Shown here: in pieces, positions 35,085 through 47,500 of the stretch
Layout of the letters: each line of letters starts with the position of its first letter
Numbering within the stretch: the stretch's first letter is position 1
Source: Paraescarpia echinospica
Lineage: Eukaryota; Annelida; Polychaeta; Sabellida; Siboglinidae
Length of the DNA: 64,000 nucleotides
Direction of reading: 5' to 3'
NCBI GenBank assembly: GCA_020002185.1
Contig: CM034538.1
Location: forward strand, 4,060,773-4,124,772
Position numbers and translations under genes: made by a program
Notes under the pieces: generated by a model
Told to the model about the DNA's origin: nothing
What the model saw: the letters and a program-made list of their open reading frames with translations, nothing else
The model's database searches: none

Positions 35085-36137
35085 ATGGGGCGGACAGACT
35101 GATGCGATATTCCTGGACTTCTCTTAGCCTTTGATAAAGTGTCCCACAACAGATTGCTCATGAAGTTGGACTACTGCAGCATCAGAGGGGCGATAAACAC
35201 ATGGATCAAGAATTTTCGCTCCGATCGCATGCAGCAGGTTGTAGTAGAGGGAGAAAGCTAGCACACTGGCTTTGTTATCTCAGGAGTACCGCAAGAATCG
35301 GTTCTGGGACCATCTCTGTTCCTGGTCTATATCAACGATCTTGAGGATGGAGTCAGGGCCAGACTATGACTATTCGCCGACAACACCGTCCTCTATTCCC
35401 GGATGAAGACTCCGTCTGATGCAGATGATCTCTAGGAAGACCTGAGAAAACTGGAAGTCTGGGAACAGAAATGGCAGATGTCATTCAATGTCTGAAAATG
35501 GCACCTACTGACTGTCACCAAGAAGAAGACTAGGATCCCGACCAGCTACACTCTCTAATACCACACTATGGAGAAAGTCACAAGTGCCAAGTACCTGGGC
35601 ATCAAACTCACAGACTCTTCACTAGGGCAAACAAGTCAAAGCTGCAGATGCAAAGGCCAACAGACTCAGCGCGTTTGCCTACAGAAATCTGAAAGGATGC
35701 TCCACCACCGTCCAGACGCGCTGCTTCAAAGGCCTAGCTCGACCAGACCTGGATTATGCGTCGATGGTGTGGGATCCCAATCAGCAGGTCCAACGACGCG
35801 CAGCCCGCCGATCCTGTACAACTTCAGCCCCACTGCCAGTACATCAGCCATGGTAGAGCAGCTGAACTTTGAGAACCTGCAATTCAGGAGAACAGTGGAT
35901 AAGGCTAACATGATGTACAAAGTTATGCACGGCCTTGTCGACCTGCACCCACCTCCTGGCCTATTCAAGGCGGCCTCCAGGAAAACCCGTGGTCAGCAGA
36001 ACAAACCCCTACTGCCCCACTCAAGGACAAACACTTATCTCCATTCCTTCTTCCCATCTACCATCAGAATGTGGAACTCACTTCCCTCAGACTCCTCCAA
36101 AGCCCAGTCCCTCCAAGTCTTCAGGTTCTTTCAATAA
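35085..36137 (+). pseudogene. decayed LINE reverse transcriptase and C-terminal region
   Basis: Fragments read LDFS-stop-AFDKVSHNRLL, then [20 protein letters not shown], then LFADNTVLYS, then KYLGIKLTDS, and end SFFPSTIRMWNSLPSDS before a stop at 36135-36137. This order (fingers, palm, thumb, C-terminal block) is that of a CR1/Jockey-type non-LTR reverse transcriptase. The usual YADD box reads FADN, and there are at least six in-frame stops, so it is dead. The 5' half with the endonuclease is missing. A separate LINE starts about 170 bp downstream. Confidence 0.85.
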
Positions 36138-37913
36138 GAACTGGTTGACTGCTCAACAATAGCCACTATCGTTATAATGTGCAATCTTAACCTTCTAAAA
36201 CCTTTATATAATTATATATATATATTTGTAATTCTTTATTATTATTCTTCCAAACCATTACGAATACTATAGCTGCACTGGTGTAACATAGTTACAGGAA
36301 ACTCAACGTTAACAGTTGGGTTAGTTTATCGAAGTCCAAACATAAGCATAGAAGAGAATGAAAAAATACAAAACGCAGTAAGCAAACGGGACTGTATTAT
36401 TATGGGGGATTTTAACCACGGGCATATACAATGGAAATCTCTACAGAGTATGGGGAGTGAGGACCACAAGTTTTTAGTTTTAGTTCAAGATACTTTCCTT
36501 TCTCAACATGTGCTAGAACCAACCAGGGGAGAGAATGTGTTAGACATAGTATTGTCCTCACAGAATGAATTAGTTGACAATGTCAAGATATGTGAGCCAC
36601 TGGGGAGTAGCGATCACAACCAGATACATTTTACCATCAAAGTAAACTCAGAAAGGAATAGTAAAAAGCAGTATAGGAGAAATTTCCACAAAGGAAGGTA
36701 TAAGGACATGAGGAAATATTTAACAAAAATAGACTGGAATAACACACTGAAAAATAAGACAGCAACATAATGCTGGAATATATTAAAGAGTGAAATTAAG
36801 TGCATAGTCAATAAATTTGTACCCTTCAAAAAACAAGGGAAACGCTCCAAAAAGAAACACTTATCGAAAGAAGCCATTAGAAAAATTAAGTATAAACAAA
36901 TGATGTGGAAGTCATATAGATGTATTGGAAATGATGAAGACTACAACAGTTATAAAGAAGCACTTAACCAAGCTACAGCTGAAATTAGAAATTCAAAGAG
37001 AAGCTATGAACAACAATTAGCTAATAATATAAAACATGACAGCAAGAGTTTTTATGCGTATGTTCGAAACAAACAGAAAGTTCAAGATAAGGTCGGTCCT
37101 CTAGAAGATAGTCCTGGAAATATAATATCAGAGGGATTCTTAATGGCAGAAGACCTGAATGAGTACTTTAGTTCAGTGTTTACCAGAGAAGATATTAGTT
37201 CACTGCCAGTACCAGAGGCTAAGTTCAAGGGGGCAGATTCAGACTATTTAGGACAATTAATTGTAACCCCGGAAATGGTAGCTAAGAAAATAAGGGCTAT
37301 GAAGGATAATAAATCACCTGGAGTGGATGGGATTCCGCCCAAACTACTACTGGAAATTGTAGAACAAATTTGCGTACCGCTTGCAACAGTTTTCAATTTG
37401 TCATTAGAAGAGGGAGTGGTTCCTTTAGAATGAAAAGAGGCAAACATACCGTTATTTAAAAAAGGTTCGAGAAACAAGTCAGAGAACTATAGACCAGTGA
37501 GTTTAACATCAGTGATTTGCAAATTATTAGAAAGACTAATTAAAGATCACATGGTGGATTTTCTTGTTAAACAAAACTTGATAAACCCATCTCAAAACTT
37601 GATAAACCCATCTCAACATGCTTAACAAATATGTTATGTTTTTTGGAAGACATCAGTAAGTGGGTAGATGAGTGATCACCAGTAGATATCGTCTACTTAG
37701 ATTTTCAAAAAGCTTTCGACAAAGTACCATATCAAAGATTACTGCTTAAACTAAAGGCCCATGGCATGGGAAATGGTATAATAAACTGGATAGAACAATG
37801 GCTGATTGACAGAAGACAAGGTGTAGTAGATGATGGGGAGGCTTCAAACTGGAAATCGGTATTGAGTGGGGTACCACAGGGATCAGTATTAGGACCTATA
37901 TTATTCTTAATAT

Positions 37914-38163
37914 TGTCATGAGATACCCCAGCTGATGCCCAGCAGGGAGGGTATATTTGGACTGATTGCCTAGCAGCAACCTCTGGACTCTAATTAGCAT
38001 ATAGAGTAGTGGGCGCTGCAGCCGCTGTTAGTGTAGTGAATCAGTCTAGCCTAGGATTTAGACCAGTGCAGCTGTGTATCCAAATAATAACGTATTAAAC
38101 ATATTCTTCTTGACGTGTTGTTTGTATGTTATATAATACATAGACATGAGCAATACTGTTACA
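37914..38163 (+). repeat. 5' LTR of the Gypsy element
   Basis: 250 bp, begins TGTCATGAGATACCCC and ends GCAATACTGTTACA. Matches 42600-42849 over its full length with about seven substitutions, mostly transitions. Confidence 0.95.
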
Positions 38164-38182
38164 TGGTGTCAGGAAGTGACTT
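38164..38182 (+). promoter_or_regulatory. primer binding site of the Gypsy element
   Basis: TGGTGTCAGGAAGTGACTT begins directly at the LTR edge with TGG, complementary to a tRNA CCA end. I did not identify the tRNA. Confidence 0.6.
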
Positions 38183-38279
38183 ACTGTTACGTGTTAATTG
38201 GATTACGTTATCTGGATGATTGCTGAATTACCGGCTCAGCGGGATTGCGACAACAGTGCCTGATAAGATCAGCTAGACT

Positions 38280-39154
38280 TTGTTAAGTGTGAGGCACACT
38301 GTGATGGCAATGCCTCCGTCCAGTGAGCTGGCTACGCCACCGTCGCCAACATCGCCTCCACTTAATCATATTGTGACAACGTACAACAGCAGTTTTCCAC
38401 CACCGCCGCCGTTGAAAATCGATGCACTAACTGCTGTGAATTCTTGGCGTCTATGGAAAAGCGCCTGGATAGAATATGAAGTCGCCAAAGATCTGGATGA
38501 AAAGACACAACGGAAACGCGTGAGTACGTTGTTGTCAGTGATCGGCCAGGATGCGAAAGACATCTGGCAGAATCATCCGTGGAACGATCCTGCACATCGC
38601 TACAAAGTAGAACCAGTTCTACAAATGTATGAGAATTACTGTACGCCAAGGGTGAACATACCGTATGACAGACACATCTTTCATTCTCGTAAACAGCAGG
38701 CTGGGGAAGATGTAATGACGTGGTACAACGAGCTGCGGTGAATCGGAACAAACTGTGCGTTCGATGAGATCACGACGGATGAAATTTACCGTGACCATCT
38801 TGTTTCGAGTGTTATGGACGAGAGAGTCCGAAATCAACTCCTCGAAAAATGCGACGTAACGCTGGAGAAAGCCTTAGACATCATCAGAAATTCGGAAGTG
38901 AAAGCTGAACGAGCTAAGGCATGGAATTCCGTCGGTGACATAGATGTGCACTCGATGAAGAAAAACACAAGAACGAGGCTGTTCGCAAAGCATGGCAGCG
39001 AGGCAGATCATGCAAGACCTCGAGAAAAAATGTACACGAAAACAAGCACAGTTGTGAACAGTTCGTTTTGTGGAAAGACACATGAAAGAGGCAAATGTCC
39101 AGCCTGGTGCCAGAAATGCAGAGTCTGCCAGGGCCTGAACCACTTTGCCGTTAA
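38280..39154 (+). pseudogene. Gypsy gag, interrupted
   Basis: Encodes a proline-rich start, a capsid-like region with WKSAWIEYEVAK and RHIFHSRKQQAGEDVMTWYN, and a C-terminal Cys/His zinc knuckle. An in-frame TGA at 38739-38741 stops it at about residue 153, with the frame continuing behind it. The zinc knuckle is cut before its last cysteine by the TTAA-flanked element at 39155. Gag and pol lie in the same frame once that insertion is discounted. Confidence 0.85.
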
Positions 39155-39866
39155 GGCCAAACACGGCAGGTAGATAGGATTATTTTTTAATTTGTGCAAA
39201 CAGTTACATTTTTTCTGCCCAATGCATGAAATGGGTCTTACTGAGTAAAATATATATTGAACTTTTTTCAGCCAGACCCCCGTTTCCATGGTAACAAACA
39301 AAATGGCCACCATTTTGAGCAAATATTGTCAAATTTGGAAACACTGCCATTTTTTATTGAATCCATATATAGTTATAATTCTTGCAAATCCATGTTCTCT
39401 GTAGATTCTATTGTGCAATGATCAGAGCATTTTTTTTAATGTTTTTTTTTTTTTTTTTGTGTAAAATACGAAAAAAAATATTGTTTTTTGGCAACAAATA
39501 TGGCTATATCTTTCAAAATATTCATGATTTTAAAAAAGTGTCTCATCATTGCACACAGTAGAATATGCTGATTGTAACACTGAAAACATTATTTATATAG
39601 CATAATTATTCCAAGAGATATCCTGTTTCCAAATGCAGAAATTTGAAGAAAAATGTTTTTGAGAAAATGGCTGTTAAAGATTGCATAATGGATTTCATTA
39701 CATGATATCGACATGCTTGATCCATGATTAAAACTCACTTAGAGGTACGTAATTGTCATAGAAGTGAACTTTATTGATAGTATGCATACAAAGGTATAAT
39801 AATCTGGCAGAAAACCATTTTCAGTATTTTTTGTAAAAAACACCATTTCACCTGGGGTGTCTGGCC
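39155..39866. mobile_element. piggyBac-like non-autonomous element in the Gypsy gag
   Basis: 712 bp flanked by TTAA at 39151-39154 and 39867-39870. The left end GGCCAAACACGGCAGGT and the inverse of the right end GGCCAGACACCCCAGGT match at 14 of 17 positions. TTAA duplication is the signature of piggyBac insertion. The interior is AT-rich with poly-T/poly-A tracts and no transposase. Discounting it and one TTAA brings the gag frame straight into pol. Confidence 0.85.
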
Positions 39867-39870
39867 TTAA

Positions 39871-42496
39871 GTGTCGCAAACTGAAAGTCAGAAGAGACGT
39901 CAAAACAATCGGGACAGAACAATATGGCATGAGTAGTCTGATAGACGATTCAGCTACTCGACACTCAGTTAACCATGTGGACGGACGGCAGACGGACATT
40001 GGATACATAACGCTTGATATCGGGTTGCACAAGGTGTAGTTCGAGTGCGATACCGGATCCCAATGTAACATCCTGCCGCTGAGTGACTATAAGTTAGCTA
40101 CAGGAGATACTAACTTGCAGAATCTGACACGAGTCACAGACACACTGACTGTGTATGGAGGGACGAAAGTTAAAGTGATGGGGATCACAACACTTCAAGT
40201 CCACAGAAACGGCCATAAACACAATCTGCACTTCAAAGTGATGAGCGGTAAACACCGCCAACCGCTTCTCAGCCGCCAGGCATGCGTTGGCATCGGTGCG
40301 CTGCAGTGGATTGATGTGGATGCCATTCGGCCTTTAGAGGAATCGCCGGAGACCCCGAGCATAAACAACGTTGATACAAAGCAGGCAACGAAGATATCTA
40401 GCTTTGACACCTCTGACGTACAGCACCAGTATGCAGATGTTTTCAAGGGACTTGGAAAATTACCAGGCCTGTACCACATCAAGATTGACAGAGACGTCAA
40501 TCCTGTCGTACACGCCCCTCGACGAGTACCAGTGCCTCTGAGAGACAAGCTGAAACATGAGCTGCGTGAGATGGTCAACGATGACATCATCGCGCCAGTC
40601 AGTGAACCAACAGATTGGGTTTCCAGCTTGTTGTTCGTGTTGAAGCCAGAAAAACTACGTATCTGCATGGATCCACGGGATCTAAACAGAGCTATCAAGC
40701 GAGAGCATTATCAAATGCCAACGATAGAGGAAATTGCCACACGACTAAGCGGTGCGTGTGTCTTCACTGTCATAGATGCCAAAAATGCGTTTTGGCAGGT
40801 CGAATTGGATGAGGAATCCAGCCGACTCACAACATTCAACATGCCGTTTGGACGCTACCGATGGAAGCGTATGCCATTTGGCATTTCCAGTGAACCGGAA
40901 GTCTGGCAGAGGAAGATGCATGAGACCATCGATGGATTACAGGGCATCGAAGTAATCGCAGATGATGTTCTCATCACGGGGAAAGACGACGACGAACATG
41001 ACATCAATCTGCATGCGTTCCTCAAGAGATGTCATGAGAGAAACCTAGTCCTCAACGCAGAAAAGGTACGCTACAAGCTAAACGAAGTCAGCTACATGGG
41101 ATGTCTGCTGACAGACGAGGGCATGAAACCAGACCCGAAGAAAATCGCGGCCATAATTGAGATGCCAATGCCCACGGACGTAGAAGGAGTACGCTGCCTA
41201 ATTGGTACAGTGCACTACCTAGGCAAGTTCGTGAAGGGACTGACCGACCTCACAGCTCCGTTGCGTGAATTGATACGCAAGGAAAGCGAGTTCACGTGGA
41301 ACGAGTCGCACACCAAAGCAGTGTGTGCGATACACGAGAAGCTCAGTAACGCCCCAGTGCTGCGTTACTATGACGTGGATAAAGACGTAACAATCCAGGC
41401 AGACGCATCGCAAACAGGCCTAGGAGCTGCGCTCATGCAGGACAGCCAGCCGATATGTTACGCAAGCAGAGCCATGACGGATACCAAACAAAACTACGCA
41501 CAGATCGAGAAGGAACTGTTAGCGATAGTGTTCGCGTGTGAGCGGTTCAACAACTACATATATGGTCGAGATGTAGTACACGTGGAGTCTGACCACAAGC
41601 CGCTAGAAACTACCTTCAAGAGAGAAATACACATGGCACCGAAGCGACTGCAGCGCATGAGATTACGACTGCAGAAGTATCCACTCGAAGTGAGGTACAA
41701 GAAAGGATCGGAAATGTACGTTGCAGATACATTGAGCCGAGTGTACAACACGGAGGCTAAACAAGACACTCAGAAAGATACGAATGCCGATGTCAATAAA
41801 GTTGACGACTTAGACGAGATGATGTACAGCGACAACATCATGCTGCCTGAAGATAAATTGATCGAGCTGCAGCACGCCACGAAGGAAGACGCAGTGTTGC
41901 GAGAACTTGAGAAGGCCATCAAGTCAGGGTGGCCAGCAGCGAATACCGGTCAGGAAGCACTAAAACCGTATGTGCAGTTCAAAGATGAACTGTTAGTTGA
42001 AGTTGGATTAATCTTCAAGGGAGACAGATTAGTAATGCCCCATGTGATGTGACCGGGAATGGTGAAATTGATACACCAGGGCCACATTGGAATAGAGGGA
42101 TGCCTGTGCAGGGCGCGCGAAGTCATCTATTGGCCCGGTATGAACGCTGAGGTGAAGGACCACATCAGCAAGTGCGACGTTTGCAACGCACACCGACTGG
42201 AACAGTGCCGTGAGAAGCTGCAAACACACGAGTTCCCCCATCTGCCATGGGCCAAGGTCGCAACAGATTTGTTTGAGCTCGACGGACACCAGTATGTCAT
42301 ACTGGTAGACTACTACAGTAACTTCTTCGAGATCAACGAGCTGAAGAAGACAATGACACAGGCTGTTGTCAATGCTCTACGGCCGACCGGTCAACGACGA
42401 CCGGCTGTTGTTGTTGACATTCCGTTATTGCCGTGTCCTCGCCCGAACACGCCGCGGGGGACACCAGGCAAGACGAGCCAAGTGCAAGACACATGA
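39871..42496 (+). pseudogene. Gypsy pol: protease, reverse transcriptase, RNase H, partial integrase
   Basis: The protease motif DTGSQCNILP is near 40050, preceded by an in-frame TAG at 40037-40039. The long open part 40115-42052 carries RT blocks including LRICMDPRDLNRAIKREHY, VIDAKNAFWQVELDEESS, and the catalytic IADDVLI near 40955-40975, then RNase H with QADASQTGLGAALMQ and YAQIEKELLAIVF. An in-frame TGA at 42050-42052 precedes integrase. That part keeps its HHCC zinc region and the first core Asp (ATDLFELDG) but then jumps to a short tail, so the second Asp and Glu of DDE are missing. The RT motif set (RVPVPLRDKLKHEL, PFGRYRWKRMPFG) resembles Mag/CsRn1-type Gypsy elements; lineage is inferred. 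Confidence 0.9.
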
Positions 42497-42582
42497 CACT
42501 TCAAGATCGTGTTGACATTAAGCCACCACGACGGCTCATGAACGAAATGTGAATCCCAAAACTGAAAAACAAAACAAAAAAA

Positions 42583-42599
42583 TGTAAAACAAAAAGGGA
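42583..42599 (+). promoter_or_regulatory. polypurine tract of the Gypsy element
   Basis: Purine-rich AAAACAAAAAGGGA borders the right LTR, where plus-strand priming occurs in this class. Confidence 0.6.
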
Positions 42600-42849
42600 T
42601 GTCACGAGTTACCCCAGCTGATGCCCAGCAGGGAGGGTATATTTGGACTGATTGCCTAGCAGCAACCTCTGGACTCTAATTAGCATATAGAGTAGTGGGC
42701 GCTGCAGCCGCTGTTAGTGTAGTGAATCAGTCTAGCCTAGGATTTAGACCAGTGCAGCTGTGTATCCAGATAATAACGTATTAAACATATTCTTCTCGAC
42801 GTGTTGTTTGTATGTTATATAATACATAGATACGAGCAATACCGTTACA
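42600..42849 (+). repeat. 3' LTR of the Gypsy element
   Basis: 250 bp, starts TGTCACGAGTTACCCC and ends GCAATACCGTTACA, followed by the target duplication AATAT. Confidence 0.95.
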
Positions 42850-43904
42850 AATATATATCAAAGATTTGGATGATAAAATAACAAGCAAGGTGTTGAAATT
42901 TGATATAAAGATGATATAAAGTGTTTAGAGGGATTAAAAGTGATGGAGATAGACAGCATTTACGAGATGATCTTGACAGGTTGATGGTCTGAAAAGTGGC
43001 AAATGGTGTTCAATTTTGGGAAATGTAAATGCCTCCACACAGGACATGGGAACGAAGAGGTAGAATATACAGTACTACTGTAAAAGAAAAGGACTTAGGG
43101 TTAACCATTAGTGCTGATATGAAGGTTTCAGAGCAGTGCGGAATTACAGCTTCAAAGGGAAATCAAATCCTTGGATTAATTAGGCGAAACATAACGTATA
43201 AAGAAAAAGAGCTAATAATACCGCTGTACAAAACAACAGTTAGGCCTCATTTAGAATATTGTATTCAAGCGTGGAGGCCATATCGCAGGAAGGACATAGA
43301 TATGCTAGAAAGAGTGCAGAGGAGAGCAACTAAAATGATACCAAAACTGAGGGATCTTAGTTACGAAATATGCCTAAAAAATGCGATTTAACAACACTAG
43401 AGACCAGGAGATTGAGAGGAGATCAGATAGAAGTGTTTAAAATATTGAATGGTTATGAAAATATTGATAGAAATATTTTTTTCTCAGTTACGAAAGATAG
43501 AAGGACTAGAGGACATGAAGTTACATTAGCAAAGGAGCAGAGTAGATTAGATATAAGAAAGTTTTCATTTTCACAAAGGACTGAAAATTAATGGAACAGA
43601 TTATCTGCTGATTGTGTGGGTGCTAGTAGCATGAATATGTTTAAAAATAAAATCGACACATACCTCAGACGGGCGGGATACACATAGATAAAAGGGTCGG
43701 ACTCTCGATAAGCCAAAGGGCTTCCTTGTCCACCTGCCACTTAGTCTCTGGGTGGCAATCTTGTTAAATCTTAACTTATTTTAAAACCCATGCACACCCC
43801 TACAACAACTGTGGAGTTATTCCTCGACTGCCGGAGTTTCCACAATAACCTGAATGTTTTACAACTTGATGACTGATCAATGTCAGTGATGTGTAATGTT
43901 GGAA

Positions 43905-44012
43905 TTATTTTATAGGTCCTACATTGATTTGAGGTATCAAATTTAGACAAACATTTTGTTGTAACATTAAAATCGAGGTGGGCCTTCATTATACACAAGT
44001 GCCAACAATTTA
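43905..44012. mobile_element. end fragment of the foldback/MITE family
   Basis: Contains GAGGTATCAAATTTAGACAA, AAAATCGAGGTGGGCC and ACACAAGTGCC in the same order as the right end of the 17872-18618 element. No matching left arm was found. Confidence 0.55.
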
Positions 44013-44485
44013 TCTAAACAAAATTAATTAAAAACAACGACAAGTTCTAAAAATAAGTGATTGATTTGCGGTTCCAGAATTATGCGCTAGGTGGGGACTG
44101 AGGGCCTGGGGTGCCCGGTAGACGCACGTTATACGCTATTATCGCCCAGAAAAAAATTTGCAATATGTTTACAGGCTCTAGTTTTTAAAATTGTCAACTA
44201 CACGTATCGATGATACAAAATGATACTATGTTTGCAAGCACCTCTAATTGTAAATTGCAGGAAATATCTTTTCCAACGGCGGTCTCACAATCCATCTTGG
44301 CCATGCCGAATGTTTTGTTCTTGCCACGCTTTATTTATAATACAAGTTACCAAAAATAATAAGAAGAAAGGTTTTTTTAGAATTACGACAATATAATAAT
44401 TCGATTTGTATTTAACTAATAAATATTTGGATAAAATAATGGCCAGTTGATTAAGCACCATTTACAATCACGTTCCACAAAGAAT

Positions 44486-44584
44486 GCGGAACCGGAAGTT
44501 TTCTTTGAGTTGATGGTTCAACTCCCACTGTCCAAACCTTTTGTTTCGGTAGTTCGCTACTAATTTATATGTTTCGGGTTTAAA
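44486..44584 (+). promoter_or_regulatory. C1orf198 proximal promoter with ETS-type site
   Basis: ACCGGAAGTT at 44491-44500 is an ETS-family core (CCGGAAGT), common near housekeeping starts, about 90 bp before the ATG. The ATG context is AAAATGG. No TATA box in the expected place. Confidence 0.4.
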
Positions 44585-47500
44585 ATGGCCACGGTGTACG
44601 TAAACGTAGATGAGTACTTTGCCACAATCAATCCTCTTGCAAGGAAAATCTCGCAGGACCTCGAAAACATAAAACAAAGCTATGGGGATGACTGGAATGA
44701 TTTCTCCTGCGATCAACAAGATAAGGAGTTGTGGAACAATTTGGTACCCCCTGAAATCACAGACAAATACGTGTCACAGACAGAGTCAAGTAACGAAGAC
44801 GTGCCGTCTGTGTTTCCTAAATTGAAGATTTCGTGTGGAGAGAAGATTATTGTCGATTTTGACAATGATGATGTACGTAGCTATATTTTAGAATTATTTT
44901 GCATTTTATTTATAAATGAAATAATTCGGGAATGTTATAAAATAATTTACGAAGTCCAATAATTTAATAAAATTCTGATTAAAACTATAGAGGGGTATAG
45001 GCTTCGAAAGGGTTGCGTGCATGTGTTGAATCTACACCTAAGACTAAGTAGTTTAATGTTGTTGTGTCATTGTTTGATGCTTGGACCGCAGTGGTCCAGT
45101 CCATCGGAGTTCGGATCTAACTCTGGCCGTTTTGAAACTTTGTTCACCCTGCATTGCCTGTGTCTTTCAAAAGAGACACAAAGTTAGTTGGACAGTTGGT
45201 TCTTGGCTCCTTTTTTTCCTGTCGCTGCTTCCATGGCTGGCAGTCAATCTGACATCTTTGTTTGCAATGTTGTTGATGGGTTTGCTAAGTAACTGTTGTG
45301 AAATTGTGAGAACTTCAATTTGTGGTAAACTGTGATATACTCATGAAGAATGGTTCTGATAAGTTATATTTATTTACTTGTTTTCATTGTTTCTGATGTC
45401 ACTGCTATATATAGTGCAGTTGTTGTTTTTGAAAAGTTGCTTATGTTGTCAGAACGTACAGTACAGTTGTTGTTTGTGTTGTTATCACTATGTGGTATAG
45501 TTGTTTTTTTGTGTTGTGACTGTTGTCATTATTTGTGTTTTCAGTGCTATATAGTACAGTTGTTGTTTGTATTATCATTCTTTGTCTTCCCCGACACTCA
45601 GATCTTTCAGGGTTTTTGAACTGGTTTAACTTTCCTTTCAGGGCTGGACGTGGACAGATGAACATTCTGGACCATTTTCTTGGAGAAGTCTGGTAAGCTA
45701 CTGTCAGCATTCTCTCCAGATGGTCTGGTTCAACAGTTTTCACAAATAATGTGCAATGTTGGTACAATGTCAACAAACCTGACACTAGTACTATGTTGGC
45801 ACATTGGTCAATGGCACAATGTTGACACAGTGGTAGTGCTGACATGGTGGTACAATGTTGACACAGTGGTACAATGTTGACACATGTACCATGTTGACAC
45901 AGTGGTACAATATTGACAAGGTGATACAATGTTGCCATAGTGATACAGTGTTGACACAGTGGTACAATGTTGACACTGTGATACAGTGTTGACTCAGTGG
46001 TACAATGTTGACCCAGGTACAATGTTGACAAGGTGGTACAATGTTGACACAGTGGTACAATGTTGACACAATAGTAAAATGTTGCCACAGTAGTACAGTG
46101 TTGACAAGGTGGAACAATGTTGACACAGTAGTACAATGTTGACAAAGTGGTACAATGTTGACACCACAGTGGTACAATGTTGACACAATAGTACAATGTT
46201 GCCACAGTAGTACAGAGTTGACACAGTAGTACAATGTTGACAAAGTCGTACAATGTTGACACAGTGGTACAATGTTGACAAAGTGATAACATGTTGGCAT
46301 AGTGGTACAATATTGACATGGTGGTACAATGTTGGCACAGTGGTACAATGTTGACACTGGTACAGTATTGACACAGTTGTACAATGCAGACCCAGTGGTA
46401 CAATATTGGCACAGTGGTACAATGTTGACACAGTGGTACAAAGTAGGTATGGTTGTACAAAGTTATGTACCATGTTGGCATAATGGTACAATGTTGACAC
46501 AGTGATACAATGTTGGCATGGTGGCACAAAGTTATGTACCATGTTGGCATATCATCTTGTAATGTAATCTAATTACCATATTTTACAACAGTGCATACAA
46601 TGAAATCCCCCCAAAATTAGTTATGAGAACGTATAATCATATGCAGCTGTATTTACCAAATTAAAAAACAGATTGTTAATACTACATACATATAGGTCCA
46701 TATGTATACTACTGTTAGTTTAACTTTCAGATCCAACAAGACCTCTATATCTCTCTGTCTCTCCTCCCCCCTCTCTCTCTGTTTGATGATGTTTACTAGT
46801 GTTGGTCTCATTTTCAGAGCCAACAAGACCTCTCATTCTCCCTCCCTCTCTGTTTGATGAAATCTACTAGTGTTGCTTTCACTTTCAGAACAAGCAAGAC
46901 CTGTCCCTGTTTGATGATGTCTACTAGTGTTAGTTTCACTTTCAGAGCCAACAAGACCTGACCCTGTTTGATGATGTCTACTATTGTTAGTTTCACTTTC
47001 AGAGCCAACAAGACTTGTCCTTGTTTGAGGACGAGCCACAGAAGGATATACAGAAAGCGCGCAACCTGAAGGCGACAAAGAACCCTAAACCACCTGTTTC
47101 CAACACCAACCAGTCACATTCGTTTGTACCTGAAAAGAGCATCTGGAGTTCGCCTTTTCTCGCATCCGAGAAGTCGGCGTCACACAATGTCGATCCAGAC
47201 ACACTGGAGATCTTTCAGAGGTTTGGGATAACATTTGGAGGGAAAGAGGAAGAGGATGTGTCTTCAAGTGCCGCAGGGGCTGATGAAGACTCAAGTCTCC
47301 TCAGTGGCAGAGACACTGACCGGTTGCAGCTTAGCCTCAACACAGAGCTGCTGACTGACAACATTTCAGATGACATCTCAGAGAGTACACCATCAAGTGT
47401 TGACGCTGAAATGTCAGTCACATCAATGGCTGATAGCAAGCCAGTGTCACCAACTGATGTAGCCAGCTACACACAAGACATGCAGTCCTACCAGACCTAC

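Larger units (their letters stand above)
37914..42849 (+). mobile_element. Ty3/Gypsy LTR retrotransposon, complete ends, defective
   Basis: Two 250-bp LTRs, each TGT...ACA, flanked by a perfect 5-bp duplication AATAT (37909-37913 and 42850-42854). Seven substitutions separate the LTRs by my count. A primer binding site follows the left LTR and an A/G-rich tract precedes the right one. The interior codes for gag, protease, reverse transcriptase, RNase H and part of integrase. Three in-frame stops, a TTAA-flanked insertion and an integrase deletion make it non-autonomous. It sits inside the RT of the CR1 element, so it is younger than that LINE. Confidence 0.95.
36306..43785 (+). mobile_element. 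CR1-type LINE, 5'-truncated, split by a Gypsy insertion
   Basis: Left part (36306-37913): endonuclease C-half with IIMGDFN and GSSDHN, then RT with KSPGVDGIP, LDFQKAFDKVP and GVPQGSVLGPILF. Right part (42850-43690): KDLGLTISADM, IPLYKTTVRPHLEYC, ERVQRRATKMI, then ETRRLRGDQIEVFK and a C-terminal WNRLSAD block, closely matching vertebrate CR1. Stops occur at 37430-37432 (TGG to TGA type) and elsewhere. A short tandem duplication (37577-37615) disrupts the frame. The catalytic FADD region near 42898-42930 is scrambled. It cannot encode active enzyme. Confidence 0.9.

Noticed and set aside
40195..40698. 167-codon minus frame inside pol
   Set aside because: It is a shadow of the Gypsy reverse transcriptase reading frame.
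45441..46550. 369-codon Cys/Leu-rich minus frame
   Set aside because: It is the 19-bp intronic array of C1orf198 read on the other strand.
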